A stretch of 64,000 nt of DNA from Achromobacter arsenitoxydans SY8 (GCF_000236785.1 NZ_AGUF01000082.1:28302-92301), one strand, 5' to 3'. Shown: positions 27,727-36,632, counted from the stretch's first letter. A program made the numbers and translations. Notes: generated by a model not told the origin, from the letters alone.

Positions 27727-30700
27727 TACTGCGTTACTCGATGTTGCTCGAACGGCAGCTTGTTGGCCCGCAACCAGTCAAGCAAGTCCTGACCTGTCGC
27801 AAAGTTGAAGATTGAAACCTGCATGCGCAGCGCGCCCTCACCCGCTGTCTCGACCAGCCGGTCGGCCAGCGACTTCAGTGCGCCTGCGTCGTAGCCGGCA
27901 TCCGCAGCCCCCATGAACTCAACGTGCTGCTGGCCGTTGGCACTTTCGGCCGTCAGACTAATGTCGTTGACAGTCACGCCCGAAGTCTTGCCTAACTGCT
28001 CGATGAAATTCCACACGGCACCGGTGTCGTCGAACTTCTGTTGAAATTTGAGTTTCGCCGGAATATGCGGATCAACCGTGCGTGTTTCCTCACCCTTCTG
28101 CGGGATCTGGACCCTGATCTGCTCAGAGTTAAGGTCATAGGCATCAGCGACTGCCATGGCACAAACCACACGACAATTGTTCGGTACGCGGATCGGGCCG
28201 TCGTAAATAGCATGGCCTGCACTGGTCGGCGAGCTGCCGTCCGTGGTATAGCGGATCTGAATTCCGTTGGCCTTTGGCAAGACCTTGAGTTCGAGCTCGT
28301 AGTGATCATCGCGCTGGTGCAACTGGTACTTCAGCCGTAGCCGCGCTTTCCATACACGCACGCCACTGACGCGAGCAAAATCTTCCGGATCAACAGCACG
28401 GAAGTTGTAATGCAAGCCGGTGGCTTCAAAGCGCGACGGCGTCGGCACAGGACTGGACGCATGTGTAGGCTCTGAATCCCCGGTTTCGTACACCACAGAT
28501 GGCGCGTGCAATGGCTCGATCTTGAGATAGGTGCGCCCATCGTTCTCGTCGTCGACAGCGAGTTCACGAATAGCCACATCCGGCTCGGGCGGCGGAAACG
28601 GGCCACGACGTACGTGATTGCCCTCTTCTCGCCACAAATCGCGACGCAGGCATTCTGCCTTGAGTTCGTCCAACGCTGACGGGCGATGCAAAGGCCAGTT
28701 GGTGTTCACTGCAGCGGCGCGTTTAAAGTCATTCCACAGCACAACCTTGGTGTCCGAAGAACCGAACAGCCGTGCTTCGGCCTTGGTGCGGAAGGCGTCA
28801 TCATCAGTCTTGGTCGTAAACTTCTGAGCACCTTCCAGCGTCTTGCGGATTGAGCTTTCACCGTTCTGGTTGCCAGCAAAAGCCAAATCGATCCCGCTAG
28901 CGCGCAAGGAGTTGTTGATCGACGGATAGACGATCTGATCGAAAGCTTCTTTCAAGGCCGAGTTGAATTGCAGGGCAACCCGATCACGCAGACCATCCAA
29001 GACACGCCATTGAGGATCATCAGAAGACGTCTTCTCGGCCTTCAAATCGTCCTCGATGCTTTGTAGCGCCCGAGTTTGACGGGCACCGTCAATGACCTTC
29101 TGGTAGGTGTCACGCGATCCGGACAGAAACAACACACGATTCTTGTATTGTTGCTGGCCCCACCATGCCTGCCAGTCCGATGAAATGGGCAGACTGGAGG
29201 CCTGGCCGCCTGGCCGGACGATTACCAAGGTTGTGCGATCCTGATCGACCTGCACTTCATCCGGAGGGGGCAATACTGCAACAGCTTGATAGCAGTCCCG
29301 AAGCGAAGGAGCGAACTCTTTATCCAACCTGTCGCGAAGCATGCGATCAACGACTTCCGCATGCAGTGATAGTGCCGTCGAGCGCAGTTTTGCTGCAAGG
29401 TTCTGTTGATTCTTAAAGTAAATGCGTCCGTCCGGAGAGTCGTGAAGATACCAGGCTCGCGTATGGAGCTTGTCCATCACATTGGCCTTAAACGACGACA
29501 GATCACGTCCAGGACGCTGCAACGCATCGACCAGTTGGTATTCTTGCAGACCGTGGATGGCGCCAGGCGTGGTCGAAAGAGAAGCTAGCAGAATCAACTT
29601 TGCTGCCTCGGCAGCATCATTATTCCTGTTAGCCGAATCAATCTGCTCGGCCTCGGCGTCGCCACCGTGCGCAATATCGTGCGCAATCGCCTCGCTGAGT
29701 GAGGGATTGATGGTGCGTATCTCGGACGCCAACTCATCGACGTTGAGGTCAATGTCGTAGGGGTGAATCAGATCGTTTTGATCGGCCTTGCCAGAATGCC
29801 AAAGGTTTGACACAACCATCTGCATCAAGCGAATCACGCCACGGGTCTGCTGAAAACCCTCATTCTCCTTGAACTTCCCGACCAGTTCTCGCAAATCAGG
29901 GTGAAAGGGATAGGCATCGTTGACGCGCTGATACATCGACTCAGGCGAAGTCGAAGTCAAGCTCATGTTGACCGCCTCTTTCAATGCATCGCGATAAGCC
30001 CCTGCAATCCGCTTGATCTCTGCTTCATCCGCAACCTTTTCGAATAGGCGCTTACGCAAAATGTGATAAAGCTCATCACCATTAGGATTGACCGGCGTAA
30101 TAGGCACAGCAATCCGCTTGGACTCCGAAGATATGCCCTGGATGGCTCGATCCATGGCTGCCTGCAGACCAGCCTGACCGGTGGAATAGTTTGCGCCTGC
30201 CAGATCGGACATCACCAGGCAGACGTTGTCCATCTCGGCAACGGCCACGAACAGGTTGGCCAGCGCCGTGGTTGTGACTACACCGAGGTTGGCATCACCG
30301 ACTGGCACCGCGACGGCATACTCCAGATATGGCGGCAACTCATCGAGGAAAATAATCGTGGGATCGCCGCCTAGAATCTGTTTCCAGGCTTCGGGGCCAG
30401 GGGCACTCAACAACGGCGAAAGGTAGCGCGCAAACTGCTCAGCCTTGCCAAGCTGCTCAGCCAAAGAGCCCCAAATACCACCAGTGGCATCCGTGCTGCG
30501 GCCATTGAAACCAATGACCCTGCATTTACCCAACCTTGGCGCGGGATCCTCTGCACCCAAGACACGCTTCCTGAGTTCAGGATCTCGTGCCAACAGGCCA
30601 AGACCAATCATGCTGTGAGTCTTACCACCGCCCATGGCTTGCGAGAGCTGGAATACTGACGAGCCAGCCCCTTCACCCGCAAGATGACGGAAAGCGCGAT

Positions 30701-30857
30701 CAACCAGTGTCAGCATGCCGTTGGTGAAGTAGTTCTCGTCAAAGAACACCTGTCCATGCACCTTGGCCTTGAGGAAGGTATCGAGGCTCAGAACAGTGGC
30801 ACGTCGATCCGCAGCGAATACGGAAGGTCTTGGTACGCAGTGGGTTTGCAAGGTCAT
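27726..30857 (-). CDS. DUF499-domain P-loop ATPase of an anti-phage cassette
   Basis: A 1043-residue AAA+-like ATPase (COG1483/DUF499). Walker A is QAMGGGKTHSMIG (near residue 70) and Walker B is TIIFLDELPPYLEY (near 168). A large C-terminal region includes DDRDRTTLVIVRPGG-like strands and a chitobiase-like YTTDGSSPTS segment near residue 910. The family is related to BrxC/PglY of BREX, where it is essential for defence. It is the first gene of the leftward four-gene unit. Confidence 0.9.
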   Translation of the reverse strand: MTLQTHCVPRPSVFAADRRATVLSLDTFLKAKVHGQVFFDENYFTNGMLTLVDRAFRHLAGEGAGSSVFQLSQAMGGGKTHSMIGLGLLARDPELRKRVLGAEDPAPRLGKCRVIGFNGRSTDATGGIWGSLAEQLGKAEQFARYLSPLLSAPGPEAWKQILGGDPTIIFLDELPPYLEYAVAVPVGDANLGVVTTTALANLFVAVAEMDNVCLVMSDLAGANYSTGQAGLQAAMDRAIQGISSESKRIAVPITPVNPNGDELYHILRKRLFEKVADEAEIKRIAGAYRDALKEAVNMSLTSTSPESMYQRVNDAYPFHPDLRELVGKFKENEGFQQTRGVIRLMQMVVSNLWHSGKADQNDLIHPYDIDLNVDELASEIRTINPSLSEAIAHDIAHGGDAEAEQIDSANRNNDAAEAAKLILLASLSTTPGAIHGLQEYQLVDALQRPGRDLSSFKANVMDKLHTRAWYLHDSPDGRIYFKNQQNLAAKLRSTALSLHAEVVDRMLRDRLDKEFAPSLRDCYQAVAVLPPPDEVQVDQDRTTLVIVRPGGQASSLPISSDWQAWWGQQQYKNRVLFLSGSRDTYQKVIDGARQTRALQSIEDDLKAEKTSSDDPQWRVLDGLRDRVALQFNSALKEAFDQIVYPSINNSLRASGIDLAFAGNQNGESSIRKTLEGAQKFTTKTDDDAFRTKAEARLFGSSDTKVVLWNDFKRAAAVNTNWPLHRPSALDELKAECLRRDLWREEGNHVRRGPFPPPEPDVAIRELAVDDENDGRTYLKIEPLHAPSVVYETGDSEPTHASSPVPTPSRFEATGLHYNFRAVDPEDFARVSGVRVWKARLRLKYQLHQRDDHYELELKVLPKANGIQIRYTTDGSSPTSAGHAIYDGPIRVPNNCRVVCAMAVADAYDLNSEQIRVQIPQKGEETRTVDPHIPAKLKFQQKFDDTGAVWNFIEQLGKTSGVTVNDISLTAESANGQQHVEFMGAADAGYDAGALKSLADRLVETAGEGALRMQVSIFNFATGQDLLDWLRANKLPFEQHRVTQ

Positions 30858-31161
30858 CTGAAGAAGGTTCCCATTTATTCGTATTCAGCTGGAAGATTCT
30901 GGCGCTGCATATCCTGGCGCCAGCACAGCACTGCGCACGCCATAGATAGCGAGAGAGTCTTTCAACCAGAGTCGGTAGTCATGTCCGCGCAAACTGTGAT
31001 CGGGCGAACAATCCACACTCCATTTGCGCAGGATGTAGCCCGCCGTGGCGGCACGCAGCTTCATCCTCAACACGCCACCCTGCATGCCATAGTCCATTTC
31101 CGTGATTTCAGGCCGGGGTTGGTCGGGGTGTGTTCACAACAACCGTTCAACTTAATGGCAC
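30858..31161. other. Region upstream of the DUF499 cassette; possible small ORF
   Basis: Apart from a 70-codon minus-strand frame at 30885-31097 (residues include ILRKWSVDCSPDHSLRGHDY), which is not recognisable and lacks a clear ribosome site, nothing is identifiable. Its composition is natural enough that it could be a small gene co-transcribed with the cassette. The promoter of the cassette should lie here. Confidence 0.3.
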
Positions 31162-31194
31162 ACGCAATGGCGTAGGACAGGATTGCCATTGCGT
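31162..31194 (-). terminator. Hairpin at the end of the GTPase trio
   Basis: A perfect 10-bp stem ACGCAATGGC/GCCATTGCGT with a 13-base loop begins at the stop codon of the 31194-31961 gene. No T tract follows, so it could be an RNA-stabilising hairpin rather than an intrinsic terminator. Confidence 0.5.
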
Positions 31195-31961
31195 CAAAAT
31201 TTAACGACGACTGTCAATGTATAGTCATGCTGCTCTTTGAGCACTCGATCATACTCGACGGAGAGAGTCACGAACTTTGGCACCTTTAGACGCGCGACCA
31301 CGTTGAGATTGTTTTTTGCCTCATTGGACAGACTTAGGGTCAGTTTTCGTGTCAGCAGATGATTCATACTTCCCCGCCGCATCTCGAGAAGCGTACGCAT
31401 ATTCAAATCTGCCAACAGACCGGTACGACGTAGAAGCCCTTCAGCAGCCGGAATGTCTGGCGCAGCTCCCGCGAACTCATCGCGGAGATTCAGTTGGGCG
31501 CGGAAGCGCTCAAGCTCCTCGGCCTGCACATGCCCGTCAGCGCTTGCACCGAGTCCATCCCCCTTGACAGAGGCAGAGGACTTACCTGTGCGCGTGCGGA
31601 GATCTATTTGTTCAACGCTGACTTCCTTTGCGCCTAAATACATGCATAGCGTCGAGAAATACATATGCTTCGCAAGCGCGAAGCGCTGTGGAGCAAGTGA
31701 GGCCTCCTCGTAAGTATCGGCATCGAAGGGGCTTTGAACTAACACGCTACCTGGACGATCAAGCCCCGCGTCGACAATATTTCGAAGAGCCTGTGGCACA
31801 GCACCTTGCTGTCGAGCGGGAAACTGTAGGATATGGGTCTCCTCATCGAACAGAGATTTGGCCGCGCCCGGCTCATAAGCGCACTTTTCAAGGTCATGCT
31901 GCTGAAGAACCAGAATCGCCTTACGGCGACTTGGATCGCTAGGAAAGATTCCTGCCATCAT
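31194..31961 (-). CDS. Unknown protein, third gene of the GTPase trio
   Basis: A 255-residue protein that I do not recognise. It has no signal peptide or membrane helix. The first third is mixed and polar, the middle has a helix rich in AEELERFRAQLNLRDEF, and the last 60 residues look like alternating beta strands (KLTLSLSNEAKNNLNVVARL, then FVTLSVEYDRVL and YTLTVVVKF). It follows the GTPase pair after an 81-base AT-rich gap in the same direction, so it may be co-transcribed or have its own promoter. In a defence island it is a candidate effector; no function is claimed. Confidence 0.6.
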   Translation of the reverse strand: MMAGIFPSDPSRRKAILVLQQHDLEKCAYEPGAAKSLFDEETHILQFPARQQGAVPQALRNIVDAGLDRPGSVLVQSPFDADTYEEASLAPQRFALAKHMYFSTLCMYLGAKEVSVEQIDLRTRTGKSSASVKGDGLGASADGHVQAEELERFRAQLNLRDEFAGAAPDIPAAEGLLRRTGLLADLNMRTLLEMRRGSMNHLLTRKLTLSLSNEAKNNLNVVARLKVPKFVTLSVEYDRVLKEQHDYTLTVVVKF

Positions 31962-32042
31962 AGATTTAAAGTCACTAAATATTGGCTCAATAATGCGTGC
32001 ATTTGTTGCCTGCCGAGCAGGTGCAGCTCGGTGCGTTTGCGT

Positions 32043-32552
32043 CTAGAACCTGATCACGAAATCTTTTGTACCCACCAATAGACTGCGGCGAACACTACAA
32101 GGCCGGCCGCCCCGAACCCAATGAAGGGTGCGAGCCTTGTCGTCAACGTTTTTTTTTAGGCTTTCTAAGGACTCCCGCACGAGCGCGCGGTGCTCCGGGC
32201 GAAGCGTGCGTCCGATTTTCCTCGTGAAATCATCAAGCGCAGTTGCAGCCGAGTCGCTATGCGAATTGCTGAATGGCCGATAGTCGCCGTAGCAAACGAT
32301 GGGTGCAGTCCGCCCGGCATTATCACATTGAGCAGACGGAACCTCCAAGATGAAGTGTCGACGGTCGGCGGTCAATATCACACCACTCTGCTCTCGCACC
32401 CGCGATCCCTTTTTAATGACGCTCGACACTAGTGACACGGCTTTTTGGCGTTGCACAGTGTCTTCCGCGTCAAGCATCTTCCCTAGCATTTCAAAGTGAT
32501 CAGGGGACGCGTTATCTAGAGCTTGAGCCCACAGCACGAACTTATCGGTCAT
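32043..32552 (-). CDS. Unknown protein whose C-terminal membrane anchor lies across a frameshift (A9 run)
   Basis: In the straight frame this is 169 residues with a polar, unconvincing tail. At an A9 homopolymer (minus strand of 32149-32157, after codon 134) a shift of +1 gives instead a tail of 31 codons ending at 32054-32056. That tail includes LAPFIGFGAAGLVVFAAVYW, a near-ideal single transmembrane helix. The soluble part (residues 1-134) is not a family I know. The start overlaps the GTPase stop as ATGA, so the two are translationally coupled. The shift could be slippage-driven dual coding, a true mutation, or a homopolymer sequence error. Confidence 0.65.
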   Translation of the reverse strand: MTDKFVLWAQALDNASPDHFEMLGKMLDAEDTVQRQKAVSLVSSVIKKGSRVREQSGVILTADRRHFILEVPSAQCDNAGRTAPIVCYGDYRPFSNSHSDSAATALDDFTRKIGRTLRPEHRALVRESLESLKKNVDDKARTLHWVRGGRPCSVRRSLLVGTKDFVIRF

Positions 32553-33226
32553 GAAATCACCTGCTGGAAGACTTGGTAGACTAGCGCTTCCGTTTGCTGA
32601 ACGGTCTTCATGCTTCCTAAGATGACTTTCGCTTGCTGTGCGCCACCCGCATGTCCAACGAGCTCCGCGACAACAGGAAGTTTCCTGAATTTGTCCACGT
32701 AGTCACCCGGTTTGTCGGCCAAGGTATTGCCAAATTCTGTATCGAGGTCGCAATGGGTTCCGATGATGAAAAATCGTGGGCGTGGGTCGCGGGAATCAAG
32801 CCAATCCCCAATATGCTTTAGATCGCACTTGACGCGTTCTTCGACATCGGAATCGCCAAGTATCAGTCGATCGGCGCGAAGTAGATAGAACACAATGTCA
32901 GCTTGATCGTGCAGTTCTCTCCACTCGGCGTAGGCCGCTTTGTCGCCAGACACGTCGAGCGACTCTTTCAACTTCATATCCAGTTCGTTGAGCTGGAAGC
33001 GGCGCGAAGAAGTCTTTTCGGGTGCGACAGTTTGCTTGTACTCAGAGGGTATGGAGCCAGTAGCTAGAAAATTTACGAGGCGCGTCTTACCCACCCCGCG
33101 TGCGCCGAGGATCGCGAGTCGTTTACCTTGTAACGAGACTACGATTTCTTCCCATTTGAGAGTAATAGCAGTTCCAACGAGGAGGGATACGACACCGACC
33201 GCTATCAATATTATTGGTATTGCCAT
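32549..33226 (-). CDS. Membrane-anchored GTPase-like P-loop protein
   Basis: About 225 residues. An N-terminal transmembrane helix (IPIILIAVGVVSLLVGTAI) is followed by a small GTPase domain: P-loop GARGVGKTRL near residue 40, a Switch-like threonine region, DVSGDKAAY in the G3 position (Asp with a non-canonical following stretch), and GTHCDLDTEF as a G4-like motif where [NT]KxD is expected. The domain should face the cytoplasm. The ATG at 33226 is chosen because it directly precedes the membrane helix; the frame allows 33340, adding 38 mostly basic residues. It is the first gene of the trio. Confidence 0.75.
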   Translation of the reverse strand: MAIPIILIAVGVVSLLVGTAITLKWEEIVVSLQGKRLAILGARGVGKTRLVNFLATGSIPSEYKQTVAPEKTSSRRFQLNELDMKLKESLDVSGDKAAYAEWRELHDQADIVFYLLRADRLILGDSDVEERVKCDLKHIGDWLDSRDPRPRFFIIGTHCDLDTEFGNTLADKPGDYVDKFRKLPVVAELVGHAGGAQQAKVILGSMKTVQQTEALVYQVFQQVIS

Positions 33227-33340
33227 GAGCCGTTTAAACAAATAATCAACTTCGCGCGGTAGCCCATATCGGGAGGGACATCTCGGCGCAATCGAACGCC
33301 TGCGAAATAAAAACCTACGAGAAGTTACCAAGTTTGCCAT

Positions 33341-33820
33341 TTATAAGGTAGTAGGGCAAGGCGCCGTTCGAGCAATCTCGCTCCAATCACGGTCGAAGGT
33401 GAACGTCCGGGCGTGCCCAGCAGGATTTTGAATCTGCGGCACGCGCGTTTGTGCTGGATCGGTCGCGTGATCGTTCACGTACAGCTAGTAGGCACCACCT
33501 TTTTCGCGAGTACAGTCGAATTGCGTGTGTGACACCCCCGCAGGGCGATCTTGGAGGCAACTGCTCATCGACTTCACTTCGACGCACCGAATCTGCCTGC
33601 CGTTTCCATCTGCGTCGAAGTGGTTAAAACCGGGATTGCCGTCCGGCGTGCGTAACAACATCGGGTCAAGGCTAACAATCAAGTCGATGGCGTGCCATTC
33701 GAACTGTATCCGTGCCGCTTGATCGGGACTCTCTGGATCAAGCCCATCGTCATCCGAATTTGCGCCGACGAAGGAGATGACGGGACGCGCTCCGGTTTGA
33801 TTACCCCAGTAGCGCCTGGG
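33341..33820 (-). pseudogene. Remnant of a DUF3883 (NO VEIN C-terminal, nuclease-like) protein
   Basis: Minus-strand translation gives ISFVGANSDDDGLDPE, then IDLIVSLDPMLLRTPDGNPG, FNHFDADGNGRQIRCVEVKS and SHTQFDCTREKGGAY. It meets an in-frame TAG (where a Trp is usual) and resumes as LYVNDHAT and PAGHARTFTFDRDWSEIA before a TAA. This is the C-terminal DUF3883 domain, whose EVKS is a PD-(D/E)xK-like element, of large defence-island helicase or HSP90-like ATPase proteins. A further in-frame stop bounds it upstream. The rest of the gene is gone. Confidence 0.7.
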
Positions 33821-33841
33821 ATCTCCCTACAGAGGAAGACA

Positions 33842-34009
33842 ATGACCGATCCAGCTGTCATGGGTACCAGGCTCGAACAGTGGCTGGATACCTTGGCCAG
33901 CGCATCAGCCCGCGCATACTCGAATGGTTGGGAGTGCGAGGTCCGCCAGGCCGTCAACGACTACAAACATAATTTGTCAGGCACGGCTGGCCACATTTCT
34001 CGAGACTAG
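33842..34009 (+). CDS. Possible small protein, 55 residues
   Basis: The ATG follows a good AGAGGAAG ribosome site by about four bases. The product is soluble and slightly acidic, with two helix-like segments (TRLEQWLDTLASASARAY and CEVRQAVNDYKHN). It has no recognised family. It lies on the strand opposite the DUF3883 remnant, just beyond it, and may be part of the decayed region rather than a gene. Confidence 0.3.
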   Translation: MTDPAVMGTRLEQWLDTLASASARAYSNGWECEVRQAVNDYKHNLSGTAGHISRD

Positions 34010-34795
34010 AAACTAATCAAGGCTATGGTTTGGGTCAAGACAGGCGCCAATCAAAGCGGCGCAGGACGACAAGTTCGGTCCGTGCTAATCCCTCTCATAA
34101 CATCCGCGCGGGGGGCGGCTACTTGCTCGAGAGCATGGCGAAAATCGCAAGCACTCACGGAAATGCACTTGAAGTCAGTCAAAGGTTGAATCCAACAGAA
34201 CTGCCACCGGTGTGCGTACAGGCCAATCCGTGAAAGTCCAAAAGGCTCACGCTTCAAAGTCCACGGTTTCGCTGCAGCCTTGGCCAAGTCGCCATCCGGA
34301 TCTAAACCACCCCTCCCCCCTCGCCCTGTCCATACTCCAACTTGCCCATACACAACGGTCGAGCGCAGCCAAATAATGGCTCGCATCCAGGGGCCAAATG
34401 GCCTAATCCACCGCGGCATCGGCTAGCGCGCCACGCGTAGCGGCCGGACATCCGGCGGGTCACTGGGCCTTCTCATCTGTCGCGCGGGGACGTGTCTCGT
34501 CCTGATCGTGGACACACCCGCGGGGCACCCCGACAGCGCTTCCTCCCAAAATCTTTCCCGGTCCTGATCCCGCTGGCCGTGCGTTCACGGCTTGCTCATG
34601 GCATCAGGGCTGCCCATCGTCCGGCCTTACCGGCCAACCACTACGAGGAGCCTGCAACGGACCCCTTCCCAGGATCGGGCAGCGATGCCAGCCGACGCGG
34701 AGCGACTAGCTCCCGCCCCACTCCTGGAACATCAGGGCCGCTAATAACCCCATGCAATTTCCACACGGTTCTATCTAACGCCTATTCATATTGTT
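34010..34795. other. Right edge of island 1, no gene supported
   Basis: Frames of 60-150 codons exist on both strands, but none has a credible ribosome site or recognisable domain. The stretch joins low-GC island DNA to the GC-rich protease locus and probably contains decayed sequence. Confidence 0.45.
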
Positions 34796-34808
34796 GGAGG
34801 ACACTGTC

Positions 34809-35993
34809 ATGTCAGGAAAGAACAACAACACCCCACGGGTGGACAACCCGGGCGAAGAAGACGAAGGCGGACCGGCCACGGGCAAGTCCGCTTCCGGGGC
34901 GCCCGAGAACCCGGACTCTGACGCCGCCGGACTCGAAGCGCTGAGCCAAGAGGCGGAACAACAAGCCGTTTTTGCCGAGGCCGGCGTTTCGGACGATTTG
35001 CTGGCGCTCCGGGACGCGATCGAGGCCCGGTTGCTCTCGGCGTCCGGTGAATCCCGGGCGCAGTCGGACGGATCGTCGTCCGAGGGCATCGTCGGCGTCG
35101 GGATAGGCTTGCCGGACCCGACCAACGTCACCTTTGGCGCGGGCGGGCCGGGCGAGCCGGTGCTGACGATTTTCACTGAGAGCGCAATGCCTCAGGAGGC
35201 CGTTCTGGGCCAGGTGGCGCAAGCCGCCGGCACGCGCTCCCTGTCGAGCGTGCCGGTGCAGCAGGTGCCGGTGGGCGTTGTGGACGCCTATTCGCATCGC
35301 GCAAGGCATCGCCCTGCGCCGGGCGGCGTTTCAGTAGGACACGTGAATGTCACCGCGGGCACGCTCGGAAGCCGGGCGATCGGGCTGACGGCGCCGTGGA
35401 ACAACCGGCACCTGATTCTGAGCAACAACCACGTGCTGGCGAATTCCAATGCCGCGAGCGTGAACGACAGCATCATCCAGCCCGGCTCGGCGGATGGCGG
35501 CCGTCATCCTGGAGACCAGATCGCGGTGCTGGCGCGCTGGGTGCCGATCAATTTCGGCGGCGCGGCGAACTTCGTGGATTGCGCCTTCGGCTGGGCGTGG
35601 CACGATCGCATCCGTGGCGAACAGTATTACCTGTCGGGCGGCAGCGCCGCCTATTACCGTACTGGCACGGCGGCGCTTGCCGCCTCGCTCGGTCTCATCG
35701 TCGGCAAGAGCGGACGCACCACGGGCCTTACCCAGGGCCGGGTGACACAGATCGGCGTGTCGGTTAACGTGAATTTCGGCGGCGGCCGCGTCGCGCTGTT
35801 CCGTAACCAGATTGCCATTCAGTCGGTCAACGCCAATCCGTTCTCGGCCGGCGGCGATTCCGGTTCGCTGATCTGGCATTGGGCTTCGGGCGTGCGGCCA
35901 GTCGGCCTGCTGTTCGCGGGTGGCGGCGGCACGACGTTTGCTAATCCGATTGCGTCAGTGCTTTCCGCACTGAACATCAGACTGCTGCCTTGA
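34809..35993 (+). CDS. Trypsin-like serine protease (chymotrypsin fold), apparently cytoplasmic
   Basis: A 394-residue protein. Residues 1-90 are acidic and Gly/Ser-rich, probably disordered. Residues 91-125 form a GIVGVGIGLPDP-type strand unit, and the protease domain spans about 175-394. The triad is visible: His208 in LSNNHVLAN, Asp257 in FVDCAFGW and Ser351 in AGGDSGSL. No signal peptide is seen, which is unusual for this fold. The ATG at 34809 follows GGAGG by eight bases; the in-frame start 18 bases earlier overlaps that site. A small companion gene follows after 76 bases. Confidence 0.85.
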   Translation: MSGKNNNTPRVDNPGEEDEGGPATGKSASGAPENPDSDAAGLEALSQEAEQQAVFAEAGVSDDLLALRDAIEARLLSASGESRAQSDGSSSEGIVGVGIGLPDPTNVTFGAGGPGEPVLTIFTESAMPQEAVLGQVAQAAGTRSLSSVPVQQVPVGVVDAYSHRARHRPAPGGVSVGHVNVTAGTLGSRAIGLTAPWNNRHLILSNNHVLANSNAASVNDSIIQPGSADGGRHPGDQIAVLARWVPINFGGAANFVDCAFGWAWHDRIRGEQYYLSGGSAAYYRTGTAALAASLGLIVGKSGRTTGLTQGRVTQIGVSVNVNFGGGRVALFRNQIAIQSVNANPFSAGGDSGSLIWHWASGVRPVGLLFAGGGGTTFANPIASVLSALNIRLLP

Positions 35994-36069
35994 CCAGCCC
36001 CCGGCCGCCCTGTCGCCAGGCGGGGCGGCCGATTACACTGGATTCGACAAGCTTAGAGGAGTGGACGCC

Positions 36070-36366
36070 ATGAGCGACGCGCAAACCCCAGGGCCAGATT
36101 TCTCCGGCGCCGGCCCCGTCGAATACAGCCCGGCCGAAACGCAATCGAGCGGCGCGGTCGGACAGGTGCTGGCCAGCGAGGAATCGCGGCTCCTGGCCAT
36201 TCCTGGCGTCGTGTCGGTCGGCGTTGCCACCGGACGTCCGGGAGAAGAAGCGATTGCCGTGGGCGTGACGGATGCCAATGTAGCGGCGCGCCTGCCTCGG
36301 GAAATCAATGGCGTGCCGTTGGTGATTACGGTAACCGGGCCGGTGGATGCGCAGCGGCAGCGTTGA
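36070..36366 (+). CDS. Small protein accompanying the serine protease
   Basis: A 98-residue acidic protein with a flexible N-terminus and a C-terminal half reading IPGVVSVGVATGRPGEEAIA followed by VPLVITVTGPVDA. This resembles the GIVGVGIG...EPVLTIF strand unit that precedes the protease domain of the neighbour at 34809. It could be an inhibitor, a chaperone or a detached pro-domain; this is inference from similarity and position. The ATG at 36070 follows AGAGGAG by eight bases. Confidence 0.7.
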   Translation: MSDAQTPGPDFSGAGPVEYSPAETQSSGAVGQVLASEESRLLAIPGVVSVGVATGRPGEEAIAVGVTDANVAARLPREINGVPLVITVTGPVDAQRQR

Positions 36367-36632
36367 TGGCGCCATAGTCGCCCCGCTTCAATTTCCTTCA
36401 CAAGAGCCTCCAACTCAAGGACGCTCCTGAAGTTCGTTTTCCGCCCATCTTCCGGGGAAGCGCGCGCATATAAAATGCGCAACACGCGGCGGCCCTGCTC
36501 GCCGTATGATCCACATCGTCCATTAATCGGGACTGCCCGGATTATGTGGACCAGAATCTGCCCGGACCGATGACACTGCACCAGTCGTCGACCGAGCGTT
36601 GCAGGGCGTCAATACTCAATAGGCTGTCAAGT
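36367..36632. other. Intergenic region, nothing identified
   Basis: No gene with a plausible start is seen. It must carry the promoter of the lipoprotein gene that follows. Confidence 0.4.

Noticed and set aside
34051-34419. A 122-codon minus-strand frame near the right edge of island 1
   Set aside because: No ribosome site, no recognisable domain and no coupling to neighbours; it may be decayed DNA.
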